Below, in pieces: positions 8,603 to 18,619 of a DNA stretch of 64,000 nucleotides (position 1 is the stretch's first letter; each line of letters begins with the position of its first letter). The position numbers were made by a program, and so were the translations under genes. Location of the stretch: the NCBI RefSeq assembly GCF_014647375.1, contig NZ_BMPB01000007.1, positions 186,001 through 250,000 of the forward strand, in the 5' to 3' direction. The notes below the pieces were generated by a model that saw only the letters and a list, made by a program, of their open reading frames with translations, was not told where the DNA came from and searched no databases. The stretch is from Parabacteroides faecis. GTDB lineage: Bacteria; Bacteroidota; Bacteroidia; Bacteroidales; Tannerellaceae.

Positions 8603-11050
8603 TCAGTTATTCTTTTGCCTTGTAGCGGATAATCGAATGCTCTCTCCTACTGTTTTAAACTCCGCCGAAACGTACTTATCCATATTATCCAGCCGGGCAA
8701 AGGTACAAGAAAATACCAGTGAGACCTTGCCTTTCGGTACATTCATTTGATCAGCCTTCGTGGAAATGCGTCTCACCTCATTCCAGTTTTTATCGTAAAT
8801 AAAGAAAGAATCTCCTCCGGCATACTTCAGGTACTGCCCTTCTTCCAGTGCACAATCCAACCGGACCGTAGAATAATTGGCAATCTCCAGCGAGATATCC
8901 GAGATACGGTCATTCGCCTTTAAGATGAACTGAACCGGCTGGCGATCATTCTTATTCTCGAACTCCCATTTGGAAACGACCGGCTCACCGGGCTGAAGGA
9001 TTTTGTTAGTATGTTTGAAACGTTGAACCTGAAGCGGAGATAACAACCAGGATGTCGCAGAAATCTCCGTCAAGGTGTATTCATTGGAAACATGTTCCAT
9101 TTCCTTTTTCAGTTCCTTCGGGAAAGCTCCGCATAAACGGGCGTTTTCCCATTCGCGGATAGCTTTGATGATCGCATCCGACTCCCCGTTGTTCGCTACA
9201 TTTTCTTTATTGGTGACCAATGTATAACCGGCATCAAAGGCAGCCGAACGAGCCAGTAGCCATTCAATATCCTCAATACTGGTATTCGCATCGAATTTAA
9301 ACCATCCCAACATGCAAGGGATCAGGTTACGACGATAAAAATCCTGGTTCATCAGGCGGTAGTTCATCTGGCTCTCACGGAATCCGGTATACCAGGGCTC
9401 ACCCCAATTCATCCGGGTAAAAGTATGCCAGTTATAATGGGTGGTCATGCTGGCATCGTTAATGCAGTTACGGTATTCGGGCAACAGATTTTCATACCAC
9501 TCTTTCATCATCAGCGACAATCCATACTGTCCCAGACCGGTAGACCAGGCTCCTTCCAACCCGTCAAAGGAAATCTGCTGCACACCCGTATAATTGAAGA
9601 TACCCGCTATATTACGGGCGATCTCTTTCGTCAGTTCCGTATCCGACAGAAAGACCTTGTAACCATGATCCATCAGCTTACCGATCGTATCTCCTTTTGA
9701 ATGAGCTACAGCTTTCGTACCCAACGCCCCACGCTGGCAATTAAGTAATTTCCACGGAGCCGCTTCGCTTACCCGTTCATAACGGATCAGTTCATCACCG
9801 ATCATTACGCCATGCAGGCTGTTATTTTCCATTTGGTTGAAAAACAAAGGATCGGCTATTTCGACAGTATGCTGATCCGAACTGAGATCGGATACCAGTA
9901 TCGAACTTCCGACCTTTGCCAGACGCTTATCCGGGACAGGCGTTACATAGGCATCGTTGGTCGTAATAAAATTGGAAAGAGTATGAAATCCCAGTTTAAT
10001 TCCGGATTGTGCAGCCTTATTCACGCAGTCTTTCAATCCGTCCAGTCCTGTAGGGAACTCCGACGGGTTGAGTTTAAAAATCCCCCATGTCAGGAAAGGA
10101 CCTCCATGATACAGATATTTCAATCCGGTACGTTTCGTAAAGGCAATCGCCTCTTCTATATTATTCTCATTGAACGGATAGATAATATAGGCCTGTGCCG
10201 CTTCAGGCGCACGTTTCATCCAGACACCGTTCAGTTCAGGATGCGGCAGGCTTTCCGTTAATTCTATCTCTTCGATATGATCGAGCACCTTATCCGCCGG
10301 ACAACCGAACAACGCGATTTTACTGCCGATAATACCACCATCTTCATAGGCCGGAGCCGTATAATGCGTATGTCCCCACATCGGAACGACCCGTTCATGA
10401 TCCCGGTTACGGCAGTAAGCCTGTAAAATACTGCCGAACTCCGTATGTTTGGCAGTCTGTCCGCGATATAATACCTTCATCGAATCGGCAACATCGACCA
10501 GTGATGTCGTTGCAAAAATATCGAATGCCGGATCTATATCATCTTCCGTCGAAGGATAACCGCCGATTGTTTTAGGGTTCAGTGCTTGTATTCCTATTGC
10601 AAAAAGACTATCACGCACCACACCGACGCACTCCCCGATCGTTTGCGTAATCGTCGTGGCATACGGTCCCCAGACAACCAGATCGATATCTTTATCAGAA
10701 CGGACCTCCTGCAACTCGAAAGTAATAAAACCCTTTTCCTGTTTGGTAGTCACCAGTAAGGTGGCCCCATTCTTCGGATAAGTCAATGACAGGATTCCCA
10801 GGTTATCATCCCAGGATGCACTTGCCGGATTTTCATATTCCCCGCCGACACGGATAGCCAGCAAAGGTGACAGTTGTCCGTCCGGTAAATATTCCGTCCG
10901 GTGTGTTTTATCCAATAAAGAAGAGATATTCCCATTGGCATCGACCTCCAATTTGAATGTATCCGTTTCAAAACTCATTATCTGCTTCCGGCAAGCAGAC
11001 AACATACAACAGGCTAACAGACCTATTATAAATATATTACGTGTTTTCAT
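8603..11050 (-). CDS. Lipoprotein resembling a glycoside hydrolase, family unassigned
   Basis: The 815-residue protein has a lipoprotein signal peptide (LLACCMLSAC). After a beta-rich N-terminal domain (about 25-270) there is a barrel-like middle: LKYLYHGGPFLTWG, GIKLGFHTL, QQISFDGLEGAW and MLGWFKFDAN resemble successive strands of a TIM barrel with Asp/Glu at strand ends, as in clan GH-D and GH101-like enzymes. A beta-sandwich C-terminus follows (about 690-815). I do not recognise a defined CAZy family. It is the first gene after SusD in PUL1, 27 bp above the GH89 gene, so a role in the first attack on the same glycan is reasonable. Catalytic residues are guesses. Confidence 0.55.
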   Translation of the reverse strand: MKTRNIFIIGLLACCMLSACRKQIMSFETDTFKLEVDANGNISSLLDKTHRTEYLPDGQLSPLLAIRVGGEYENPASASWDDNLGILSLTYPKNGATLLVTTKQEKGFITFELQEVRSDKDIDLVVWGPYATTITQTIGECVGVVRDSLFAIGIQALNPKTIGGYPSTEDDIDPAFDIFATTSLVDVADSMKVLYRGQTAKHTEFGSILQAYCRNRDHERVVPMWGHTHYTAPAYEDGGIIGSKIALFGCPADKVLDHIEEIELTESLPHPELNGVWMKRAPEAAQAYIIYPFNENNIEEAIAFTKRTGLKYLYHGGPFLTWGIFKLNPSEFPTGLDGLKDCVNKAAQSGIKLGFHTLSNFITTNDAYVTPVPDKRLAKVGSSILVSDLSSDQHTVEIADPLFFNQMENNSLHGVMIGDELIRYERVSEAAPWKLLNCQRGALGTKAVAHSKGDTIGKLMDHGYKVFLSDTELTKEIARNIAGIFNYTGVQQISFDGLEGAWSTGLGQYGLSLMMKEWYENLLPEYRNCINDASMTTHYNWHTFTRMNWGEPWYTGFRESQMNYRLMNQDFYRRNLIPCMLGWFKFDANTSIEDIEWLLARSAAFDAGYTLVTNKENVANNGESDAIIKAIREWENARLCGAFPKELKKEMEHVSNEYTLTEISATSWLLSPLQVQRFKHTNKILQPGEPVVSKWEFENKNDRQPVQFILKANDRISDISLEIANYSTVRLDCALEEGQYLKYAGGDSFFIYDKNWNEVRRISTKADQMNVPKGKVSLVFSCTFARLDNMDKYVSAEFKTVGESIRLSATRQKNN

Positions 11051-11136
11051 ACGATAGGTTAGTATTAAAAAAAACGGATCCCGGCATCTTATCAGTAAGC
11101 TAAACCAGAATCCGTTCTATATGTTTTACAATCTAA

Positions 11137-12861
11137 TTATAACACAGGGTCGAAACTGCCTCCCCAGTCTTTATTCTGATCGAGGTTCGGATTCTTTTCT
11201 ATTTCATCCTTGCTGATCGGGAAGAAATAGTAAGACTCAGGCATATACATGGCATCTTCACTCGTAGGATTCTGGAAGATCAGGTCGATCACTTGATAAT
11301 CGAATTCCTCCGGCATCAAGGTGTAGCTAGCTGCCCGGTTCATTGCGTCAGTCATATCGATACCGGCTTTCAGGTTAGCCAGGATCCCGTACTTATGCTG
11401 TCCGTTCAAATAAGTATGCAGCATACGGTGACGGCGTAAATCCCAGAAACGCTGGCCTTCGAAGCAGAACTCGATACGTTTCTCATCCAGTAAAGCCAAG
11501 CGCATTTCCTCCCGTGACATTCCGGCTTTCAACCCATACAGATTGTTTGCTCCCGGTTCGATACCTGCCCGTTTACGGATAGCCACCAGCGTTTCATAGC
11601 CTTCAGCCGTACTTCCGTTCTCATTGGCAGTTTCCGCTAAGTTAAACATAATTTCCGGATAACGGATCTCGAGCCAGTCTACATCATTCAGAGTAACCTG
11701 TGCAACCGGAAGTTCTTCCATGATCCCTTTCTTACAATATAAACCGGTACGGTTATGATGTTCGCCTTGTATATTATATCCGAAAGCATCCAGCGAATTA
11801 GCGATGTTGGGAGTCGTATATTGACGACGTCCGGCTTTACCGCTCAATTCATAAATATCTCCGTTATAAACAATGACGGCATCGAAACGCGGATCTCTGT
11901 TTTTCCAGAATTCCTGTACATTATAAGAATATTTATCAGACTCACCGACTTTCTTACCATCTTTCATCGGGAACGATTCAACCAATCCCCAGGTCGGTTG
12001 GTCGCCACCGGTCGCATTCTTCGATTCCGACAACGGACGGACTGCATCTTCCGCACGTCCGTTCACTTTGGTTGGATTAGAATATATGATCGGCAGGATC
12101 GCCTCCGAATGTTTTTTCGTTTCAAAGACATCCGTATAGTTATCGATCAGTCCGTAACCATTCTGATCCAGCAACTCTTTTGCCGATTTCGCTGCGTTAT
12201 AAGCATCTTTCCAATAACTGTTATTGTAAGGGCTCGACGGGTTAAACTGCGGACTTGCCTTATATAACAAGACACGGCTTTTAAACGCAGCAACGATACA
12301 CTGGTCGATACGTCCGTAATTATCTCCGGAATTCTTGACAGGAAGAAGTTTAGCTGCCTCATCCAGATCGGAAAGGATAAATTCAAAACATTCGGCAGTA
12401 GAATTTCGCTTCACATTCAAATCATCTTCCAACGACTGAGGTTCTTTGACAATGGGAACACCTCCATGCAGACGGACCATCTTGAAATACTGGAACGCAC
12501 GCATAAAATAAGCCTGCCCCTTCATCAGATTCTTTTCACCTTCAGGCAACGTCCCTTCATCTATATTCTTCAACAACGTATTGATATTACGGATACTGGC
12601 ATAAGGCCAGAACTTAAACGACGTATTATTCGGTTGTACGGCATCTTTTCCCATAATGCCCAGACATTCATCCGAATTTGAACCGTCACGGGGCCAGGTT
12701 AAATTCAAAACATTCCCATATATGTCGGTCAGGAACGCCGATGTCAGCTTCGAATCATTCCATACATCCGGACCATAATTACTCAAATCTTTCGTATCCA
12801 GCACATTACAACCGGAAAAAGCTAAAAGGCTTGCGGCTATTACTGCATATATCTTTTTCAT
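11137..12861 (-). CDS. SusD-like (RagB/SusD) outer-membrane glycan-binding lipoprotein, PUL1
   Basis: The 574-residue protein has a lipoprotein signal (LLAFSGC, Cys near 18), early tetratricopeptide-like helices (GQAYFMRAFQYFKMVRLHGGVPIV is the hallmark SusD stretch, read in parts) and the conserved C-terminal EKRIEFCFEGQRFWDLRRH segment. It is the surface lid that captures glycan for its SusC partner. It starts 16 bp after the SusC stop on the same strand. There is nothing unusual in length or order. Confidence 0.95.
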   Translation of the reverse strand: MKKIYAVIAASLLAFSGCNVLDTKDLSNYGPDVWNDSKLTSAFLTDIYGNVLNLTWPRDGSNSDECLGIMGKDAVQPNNTSFKFWPYASIRNINTLLKNIDEGTLPEGEKNLMKGQAYFMRAFQYFKMVRLHGGVPIVKEPQSLEDDLNVKRNSTAECFEFILSDLDEAAKLLPVKNSGDNYGRIDQCIVAAFKSRVLLYKASPQFNPSSPYNNSYWKDAYNAAKSAKELLDQNGYGLIDNYTDVFETKKHSEAILPIIYSNPTKVNGRAEDAVRPLSESKNATGGDQPTWGLVESFPMKDGKKVGESDKYSYNVQEFWKNRDPRFDAVIVYNGDIYELSGKAGRRQYTTPNIANSLDAFGYNIQGEHHNRTGLYCKKGIMEELPVAQVTLNDVDWLEIRYPEIMFNLAETANENGSTAEGYETLVAIRKRAGIEPGANNLYGLKAGMSREEMRLALLDEKRIEFCFEGQRFWDLRRHRMLHTYLNGQHKYGILANLKAGIDMTDAMNRAASYTLMPEEFDYQVIDLIFQNPTSEDAMYMPESYYFFPISKDEIEKNPNLDQNKDWGGSFDPVL

Positions 12862-12877
12862 ATTACTAAATAATCTA

Positions 12878-15800
12878 TTAGAAATTAATACTTAAACCAC
12901 CTGTAAATGTTCTCATCAGAGGATAAGAATCCAACGTATCCTGTTCCGGATCCATTTCGTCCATGCCTGAGATACAGAATAAGTTGGTTGCATTAACAAA
13001 CACCTGAACATTATTCACTCCTAGTTTCGAGAACCATGTACGAGGCAATGTATAGCCGATATTCAGATTCTTCAAACGCATATAAGCTCCGTTCCTCATC
13101 CAGTAAGTAGAACCGGCTGCACCGTATTCTTCCTGCCATTCACCACTTACACGCGGATATTTCGCATCTACATTGTCCGGTCTCCAGACATCACCGGTCC
13201 ACAACTCGAAGTATGGTTTGTCACCTACCTGGAATACACCGTCGCCATTCTTGGTCTTCAACATACGGTCGTAAGCTCCTACTCCCTGGAAGTGAGCATC
13301 CAACGTGATACCTTTCCATGACAGATTGAAACCGAAACCATAGTTGATACGGGGAGTTCCCTTATCGGAGAGATACGTATTATCGTTACTGTCGATCTTT
13401 CCGTCGGCACCTTCCGAATAGTTGGAACCGCGAATATCCTTGTACAGAAGCGTTCCCAGGATCGGCTTACGTCCAAACTGCGTAAAGCCTTCAGGAAGAG
13501 CATCCAGTTGTTCCTGTGTACGGATAATACCCTCACAAAGATATCCCTGCAGACGAGTGTTCGGATGACCGATCGCACTTCTCCATGCTTCCAGCCCTTC
13601 AGCCTCATCCAATACCTTCCAGGTATCTTTCACATAACCCAGATTAGCATATACGCTGTAATCCAGAGAACGATATGTATCCGACCATTTCAAAGAAACT
13701 TCAGTACCTTTCCAATCCTGCTCTGCATAATTCTCGTTACTCAGGCTGGCGCCATAAGTACCCGGGATGACACGGTTACGGGCTCTAAGGATATGATTCT
13801 TATTCTTATAGAAGTAGTCGAACTCACCACTCAGGCGGTTATCGAAGAAACCGAAATCAAGACCGATATCATATACTTCCAGTTTTGCCCATGAGATATA
13901 CGGATTAGCCGTACTACCTACCGTCAGACCATTCTGGTAGTTATCACCGAAGATGAAACCTGTACCGTTCTTATACGATTCGCGCCACAAGAAAGCAGCG
14001 ATGTTATCTTCACCGTCCCAGTTATTATCATCACCGGTCGTACCGTAAGAACCACGGATCTTCAGGTTGCTCAGCCATGAGATATTCTTCATAAAGCCTT
14101 CTTCCGACATACGCCATGCCACAGAACCGGAAGGGAAGAATCCCCAACGTTCACCCGGAGCGAATTTATAGTTACCGTCTTCACGGAAAGAGAATTCAGC
14201 AATGTATTTATCTGCATATGAGTAGTTGAAACGTCCGACAACAGACTGGCGGGCCTTTTCCCATTCACTACCGCTGAAGTAACGACGCTGTGTATCGCTG
14301 GATGTTACAAATATCTGGTCGATCGACGTAGTAAGCATGTCGTCGGCTGTACCGTTCAACGTCTTACCGCCTGATTCAGACTGTTCATATACCAATAAAG
14401 CAGATACGGCATGTTTTTTATTGAATACCTTGTCATACTGCAGGAACCAGTTGATCTGATAAGAATGATCCAGTTTGACCATCTCACGGATTCCTTCATA
14501 ATTGGAACTCAGGTTGTGAACTACCATATCATTCGGATCGACCTTAGTCGGGACAAATTTATTATCCGCACTTGCACTCTTAAAACGATATCCTTTGTTA
14601 TGGGTCAGGAAGCCTTTCAGATTCTCATCATAAGCCGTGTACTGGGCCAGGAAGCTGGTTTTCAATCCATCGACAAACTGTCCCAGGTCGAGATTAAAGC
14701 GAACCTGTCCGTCGATCGTCCGTCTTGTCGTTTTCTGATAACGATTACCAAGAACCATATCGACCGGATTCCATGAACCGGCTGTCACCGGATTGGCATT
14801 CGTATCGGTCGTCGGGTTACCGTTATCGTCCACATAAAATGGGTATAAACGAGTCCAGTTGAAAGTTGTACGATAAAAATCAGGCACATTAAAGTCGTCC
14901 ACCTTATCGTACGGCCAATAAAAACGATTATACTCCTTCTGGTTACCGCTCAGGTTAAAGTTCACATTGAAACGTTTGGATACTTGAGCCGTAATATCGG
15001 AACGGAAATTGTATTTCTTGAAATCCAGTTTCTTATAAGAGCCATTCTCGTCATGGAAGCCCAGCATCATATAATAAGTAATACGATCGCTACCGCCATT
15101 GACACTGATATTATGTTGCTGAGAAGACGGATTTCTCCATACGTAATCATTTACATTATAACTCTTATCCGCAAAATAATCGAATATTTCCTGTCCGTAA
15201 GGAGACGGAAGCCCTTTGGTTTCCGCTACACGGTTTGCCCAGATCAGCTCATCGGTTGCCGAGTAATCCTGCAAAGGGCGGGTCGTATTGGAGACACTGA
15301 AAACACCCTTGTACTGAAATTCCGGTTTCTGGTTCTTACCGGCTTTCGTTGTTACCAATACAACGCCGTTACCTGCCTTCGAACCATAGATAGAAGCACT
15401 GGCCGCATCTTTCAGGAAGCTGATATTATCTACCTCATTCGGATCCAGAGCATCGAAAGCTGCTTTGTCTTTAATTACATTATTAATAACGAACAAAGGT
15501 TCACCGAAGCTACCACGCATACGGATCTTGGAAGAAGCCCCCGCCATACCGGAAGTAGTAGTTACCGTTACACCCGGAGCACGTCCTGCCAGCGTATTAG
15601 ACAAGTTGGAGGTCGGGATCTTATTCAGATCGTCCGTCTTCACGGAAGTGATGGCACCGGTCAGGTTCACTTTCTTCTGCGTACCGTAACCTACTACTAC
15701 CACCTCATCGATCAACTGCGTATCTTCTTTCAGTGTGATCATCAAATTCGTCTGGTTTCCCACTTTTTCAAGAAAACTCTGGTATCCGATATAAGAAACC

Positions 15801-16336
15801 TGCAAGGTTGCATTATCCGGAACCTGTAATGCAAAATTACCATCGATATCCGTTACCGTACCGATCGTTGTTCCGGCAACAGCTACAGCAGCACCGATGA
15901 TCGGCTCGTTGTTATGATCCACCACTTTACCGGTCAGTTTCTTTCCCTGCTGTTGTGCGGTAGCGACATCTTCCAACGCTTTCGGAACAATGATGATCTT
16001 TTTGTTTTCTACTTTATAAGAACATTCAGGCAAAATCACGGTCAATATTTCATCGATCCGTTTCTTTGCCACATTGATACTAACCCGACGATTGGTATCG
16101 ATCGCGTTGTCATTATAAAAAAAGGTGAATTCACTTTTACTCTCGATATCCTTCAAAACTTCTTTGACGGTAGAGTTTTTCATGTTTAAATCAATTCTGG
16201 TGCTTTGGGCGTAAGTTTCTACAGCAGAAACTTTAAACAGCACGACGGTTAACAAAATCAGGACTATTTTCATTCCCCGAAAGTTTATTTCTGTTAAGAA
16301 AGGACATAATAAGCCCTTCCCATAAAATTTATTCAT
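12878..16336 (-). CDS. SusC-like TonB-dependent transporter with STN domain, PUL1
   Basis: The 1152-residue outer-membrane receptor has an extended signal region ending YAQS, an STN domain (about 45-115, IDLNMKNSTVKEVLKDI), a carboxypeptidase-regulatory-like barrel domain (about 130-205, GKVVDHNNEPIIGA), the SusC box VVVGYGTQKK, a plug domain and a 22-strand barrel ending in aromatic GLSINF. The STN domain is the signalling module that talks to FecR anti-sigma factors, and a FecR gene lies 168 bp upstream. This matches a trans-envelope signalling type PUL. The gap upstream (16337-16504) contains no gene and no clear -7 element that I can see. Confidence 0.96.
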   Translation of the reverse strand: MNKFYGKGLLCPFLTEINFRGMKIVLILLTVVLFKVSAVETYAQSTRIDLNMKNSTVKEVLKDIESKSEFTFFYNDNAIDTNRRVSINVAKKRIDEILTVILPECSYKVENKKIIIVPKALEDVATAQQQGKKLTGKVVDHNNEPIIGAAVAVAGTTIGTVTDIDGNFALQVPDNATLQVSYIGYQSFLEKVGNQTNLMITLKEDTQLIDEVVVVGYGTQKKVNLTGAITSVKTDDLNKIPTSNLSNTLAGRAPGVTVTTTSGMAGASSKIRMRGSFGEPLFVINNVIKDKAAFDALDPNEVDNISFLKDAASASIYGSKAGNGVVLVTTKAGKNQKPEFQYKGVFSVSNTTRPLQDYSATDELIWANRVAETKGLPSPYGQEIFDYFADKSYNVNDYVWRNPSSQQHNISVNGGSDRITYYMMLGFHDENGSYKKLDFKKYNFRSDITAQVSKRFNVNFNLSGNQKEYNRFYWPYDKVDDFNVPDFYRTTFNWTRLYPFYVDDNGNPTTDTNANPVTAGSWNPVDMVLGNRYQKTTRRTIDGQVRFNLDLGQFVDGLKTSFLAQYTAYDENLKGFLTHNKGYRFKSASADNKFVPTKVDPNDMVVHNLSSNYEGIREMVKLDHSYQINWFLQYDKVFNKKHAVSALLVYEQSESGGKTLNGTADDMLTTSIDQIFVTSSDTQRRYFSGSEWEKARQSVVGRFNYSYADKYIAEFSFREDGNYKFAPGERWGFFPSGSVAWRMSEEGFMKNISWLSNLKIRGSYGTTGDDNNWDGEDNIAAFLWRESYKNGTGFIFGDNYQNGLTVGSTANPYISWAKLEVYDIGLDFGFFDNRLSGEFDYFYKNKNHILRARNRVIPGTYGASLSNENYAEQDWKGTEVSLKWSDTYRSLDYSVYANLGYVKDTWKVLDEAEGLEAWRSAIGHPNTRLQGYLCEGIIRTQEQLDALPEGFTQFGRKPILGTLLYKDIRGSNYSEGADGKIDSNDNTYLSDKGTPRINYGFGFNLSWKGITLDAHFQGVGAYDRMLKTKNGDGVFQVGDKPYFELWTGDVWRPDNVDAKYPRVSGEWQEEYGAAGSTYWMRNGAYMRLKNLNIGYTLPRTWFSKLGVNNVQVFVNATNLFCISGMDEMDPEQDTLDSYPLMRTFTGGLSINF

Positions 16337-16504
16337 ATTTTTACATGGATTTTTCTAGTTAGACATTTATCCCATTCCCTGCCAAGAGATGTGATTGTTT
16401 AATTAAAATCTTCGGAATAGGTGAATGTTACCGCATTCGCCTATTTTCTTTTTCTCTATATGTCTGGTCTCATAAGCATTCTTTTTTTTAAGGTTAATAC
16501 TCTA

Positions 16505-17512
16505 TTACTTAGGCATAATAAATGCCTTTCCGTTTTTTATCTGATAACTGATCGGAATAATAAAACTCATCGCCCTCAATATCTCGTCGATGTCCTCCTG
16601 ACGGATCGTAAATGACATATAAGTCGATTCAGCAAATTTTTCCGGACACACTATATCTATATTATACCATCCTTCCATACTGATCAGAATATCGGAAAGA
16701 GGGCGGTTATCGAAAACAAGCCGGTCTTTGATCCAGTCGGCATATAAACTAGCATTGGCCGATTTCACTGTTGCAGCCTGGAGGTCTTTCTTATACTCAA
16801 AAACCTCATTGGGCTTCAAATAAACTTCCCGGTGAACGGAAGGACCGGATATTTTTACGCTTCCGCTCAATAAGGCCGTCTCTATATTCTCTTTAAAAGG
16901 ATAACTCGATATATTAAAACTCGTACCTAAAACTTCCACGTCCACATCACCCGCCTTTACGATGAACGGCTTTTCTTCGTCCCTTACCACTTCAAAGTAA
17001 GCGCCTCCGACCAGATTGACCGTTCTTTTACCATCAGCGAACTGATCAGGATAGACCAGGCGGCTCTCCGAATTCAGCCAGACAACCGTCCCGTCCGGTA
17101 AAGTAAATTTACCTTTACTGCCTTTGGCCGTTATCAGCTGGTTCTGCACCATCAGTTTCGGTTCCGTCTGTTCAATACTCAACCAGAAGTACAATCCGAA
17201 CAAAACAAGCAAAACAGCAGCAGCCTGATACCAACGGATAAATGACCGCCGGGTTTTCTTCTCTATCCGTTCATGTTCGTTCAGAATACGCATCTTCAAC
17301 CTGTCGAGAGCGATATCCACTTCCAACTCATTGTCGGCAGAAGCATTACACGAAAGCCACAGATCTCTCGTATCCGTAAAATCACTTCTGTTCTTTTCCG
17401 ATTCCTTCAGCCACTGAAGTAATTGTCTTTTCTCTTCCAGGCTTGCCGAACCGTCCAGGTAACGGATTATTATAAGATTTATATCAGTTGTGAAATTCTC
17501 CATATTTTCCAT
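16505..17512 (-). CDS. FecR-family anti-sigma factor, PUL1
   Basis: The 335-residue protein has a cytoplasmic N-terminal sigma-binding helix region (1-85), a single membrane segment (YQAAAVLLVLFGLYFWLSI, about 89-107), a periplasmic FecR domain (about 125-220, KGKFTLPDGTVVWLNSES) and a C-terminal DUF4974-like domain (about 250-335, LVFDNRPLSDILISME). The last part contacts the STN domain of the receptor in this family. It lies 71 bp downstream of the ECF sigma gene and upstream of the STN-containing SusC, the standard order. Confidence 0.94.
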   Translation of the reverse strand: MENMENFTTDINLIIIRYLDGSASLEEKRQLLQWLKESEKNRSDFTDTRDLWLSCNASADNELEVDIALDRLKMRILNEHERIEKKTRRSFIRWYQAAAVLLVLFGLYFWLSIEQTEPKLMVQNQLITAKGSKGKFTLPDGTVVWLNSESRLVYPDQFADGKRTVNLVGGAYFEVVRDEEKPFIVKAGDVDVEVLGTSFNISSYPFKENIETALLSGSVKISGPSVHREVYLKPNEVFEYKKDLQAATVKSANASLYADWIKDRLVFDNRPLSDILISMEGWYNIDIVCPEKFAESTYMSFTIRQEDIDEILRAMSFIIPISYQIKNGKAFIMPK

Positions 17513-17583
17513 TCTATTAGTAGTACAAAATTTCGGGGTTTTACCCTACCCCCTATTTGAAATATTTTTTATTTGCCTTTATG

Positions 17584-18162
17584 TTAAGATATTCCCGACA
17601 ATAAAATGAGCAGTGAGATCAGCCCTTCTTCAGTCAAATGTTTTTTCAGTCCTGACAAGGCTTTACTTATCTGTTTCTCAACCGCTTTTATACTGACTTC
17701 CAATTGTTCGGCTATTTCACGGTTCTTTAAACCGTATGAGCGACTGAGTAAAAATATTTTCTTGCATTGCGGTGATAATGTGTCTATAAATAAGGTTATT
17801 TCTGCTTCCAGTTCTTTCAAAAGTAAACTTTGCTCCGAGTTCAGGATATTAGCAGACATATATTGTTCGAGAATGTCGCTTTCATTACTCTCATCCAATG
17901 AATATTCTTTATTCTGATATTTTTTATGCATCACATTGATGGATCTGTTATATACCGATTTGAACAAATAGGATTTTACTGCACCTTCAAATTCAATCGA
18001 ATCGCGCCTTTGCCAAAGTTCGAAAAAAGTATCCTGCACAATGTCTTCCGCCAGGTCCGTATCATTTACGAAACGAAAAGCATACGTCCGTAAAGGCTTA
18101 TAAAAACGTCTGAAGAGCGTCCCCAAAGCTGCTATCTCATATATATCTTTCTCTGAACTCAT
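17584..18162 (-). CDS. ECF RNA polymerase sigma-70 factor (FecI/RpoE-like), PUL1
   Basis: Region 2 (YAFRFVNDTDLAEDIVQDTFFELW) and region 4 (CKKIFLLSRSYGLKNREIAEQLEVSIKAVEKQISKAL, read in parts) are clear. The ATG at 18162 (MSSEKDIYEI) gives 192 residues, the normal ECF length. An earlier in-frame ATG at 18243 would add 27 residues of hydrophobic, non-family sequence and overlaps a dyad, so the later start is preferred. The factor should be held by the FecR protein encoded next to it and released when the SusC receptor binds glycan, activating PUL1. Confidence 0.92.
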   Translation of the reverse strand: MSSEKDIYEIAALGTLFRRFYKPLRTYAFRFVNDTDLAEDIVQDTFFELWQRRDSIEFEGAVKSYLFKSVYNRSINVMHKKYQNKEYSLDESNESDILEQYMSANILNSEQSLLLKELEAEITLFIDTLSPQCKKIFLLSRSYGLKNREIAEQLEVSIKAVEKQISKALSGLKKHLTEEGLISLLILLSGIS

Positions 18163-18244
18163 GCTTTTGAAAGGTTTAAGAGTCGTGAACAAAAAATAGG
18201 AACACACCAAAAACCGCAACAAGTCAGAGGACATTTCAGCCATA

Positions 18245-18500
18245 GTTCATATAGAACTATGTACTATATTAATATTCATTGGCTGTATGAAAAACGAATA
18301 TGTTGTCAAAAAGGAGAGTTTTTTCCGAAATTACGGGGATTTATTACCTGAAAATTATAAAGCATGGTATAAATTTATAGAACCAGATACCACTTTATCC
18401 GGATTTACGGACAAAGTTCTCTATTATACTCACTATAAGACCGGATTAATAAGGAAGTTAACAAGGTTTTCACGCCAAATTACCAAAGTTCTATATGAAC
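18245..18500 (+). repeat. Inverted 13-mers flanking a 230-bp segment upstream of the sigma gene
   Basis: GTTCATATAGAAC (18245-18257) and GTTCTATATGAAC (18488-18500) are exact reverse complements; including neighbours the match is GTTCATATAGAACTNTG. Each is itself a GTTC-N5-GAAC dyad, and the left one extends to 8-bp arms CATAGTTC/GAACTATG. They may be regulator sites or ends of an invertible segment. No recombinase gene is present in the window. Confidence 0.5.
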
Positions 18501-18619
18501 CGCGTTTTGGACAGAAAGCTCAGACAGAAAATAAAAAGAGGCTACACAACAACAATATATCGCCAATAGAGGACAAAAGAAAACTCCCGGAACTAAAGAA
18601 CGAACGTCAAAATGGTTAA
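18287..18619 (+). CDS. Doubtful small hypothetical ORF
   Basis: The frame encodes 110 residues rich in Lys, Tyr and Phe with no recognised motif (NYGDLLPENYKAWYKF near the start). It overlaps the opposite-strand ORF 18480-18839 for 140 bp, and both cannot easily be real. The part before about 18480 has an ordinary codon pattern, while the tail is Lys/Asn-rich and may be non-coding. It could be a remnant. Function unknown. Confidence 0.22.
   Translation: MKNEYVVKKESFFRNYGDLLPENYKAWYKFIEPDTTLSGFTDKVLYYTHYKTGLIRKLTRFSRQITKVLYEPRFGQKAQTENKKRLHNNNISPIEDKRKLPELKNERQNG

Noticed and set aside
11058-11130. Terminator between the unassigned lipoprotein and SusD
   Set aside because: ACGGAT/ATCCGT pairing exists but with a loop of about 40 nt and no T run; the genes are likely one operon.
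17584-18243. Longer sigma-factor start at 18243
   Set aside because: The additional 27 residues are hydrophobic and absent from normal ECF factors, and the start lies in the dyad CATAGTTC/GAACTATG.
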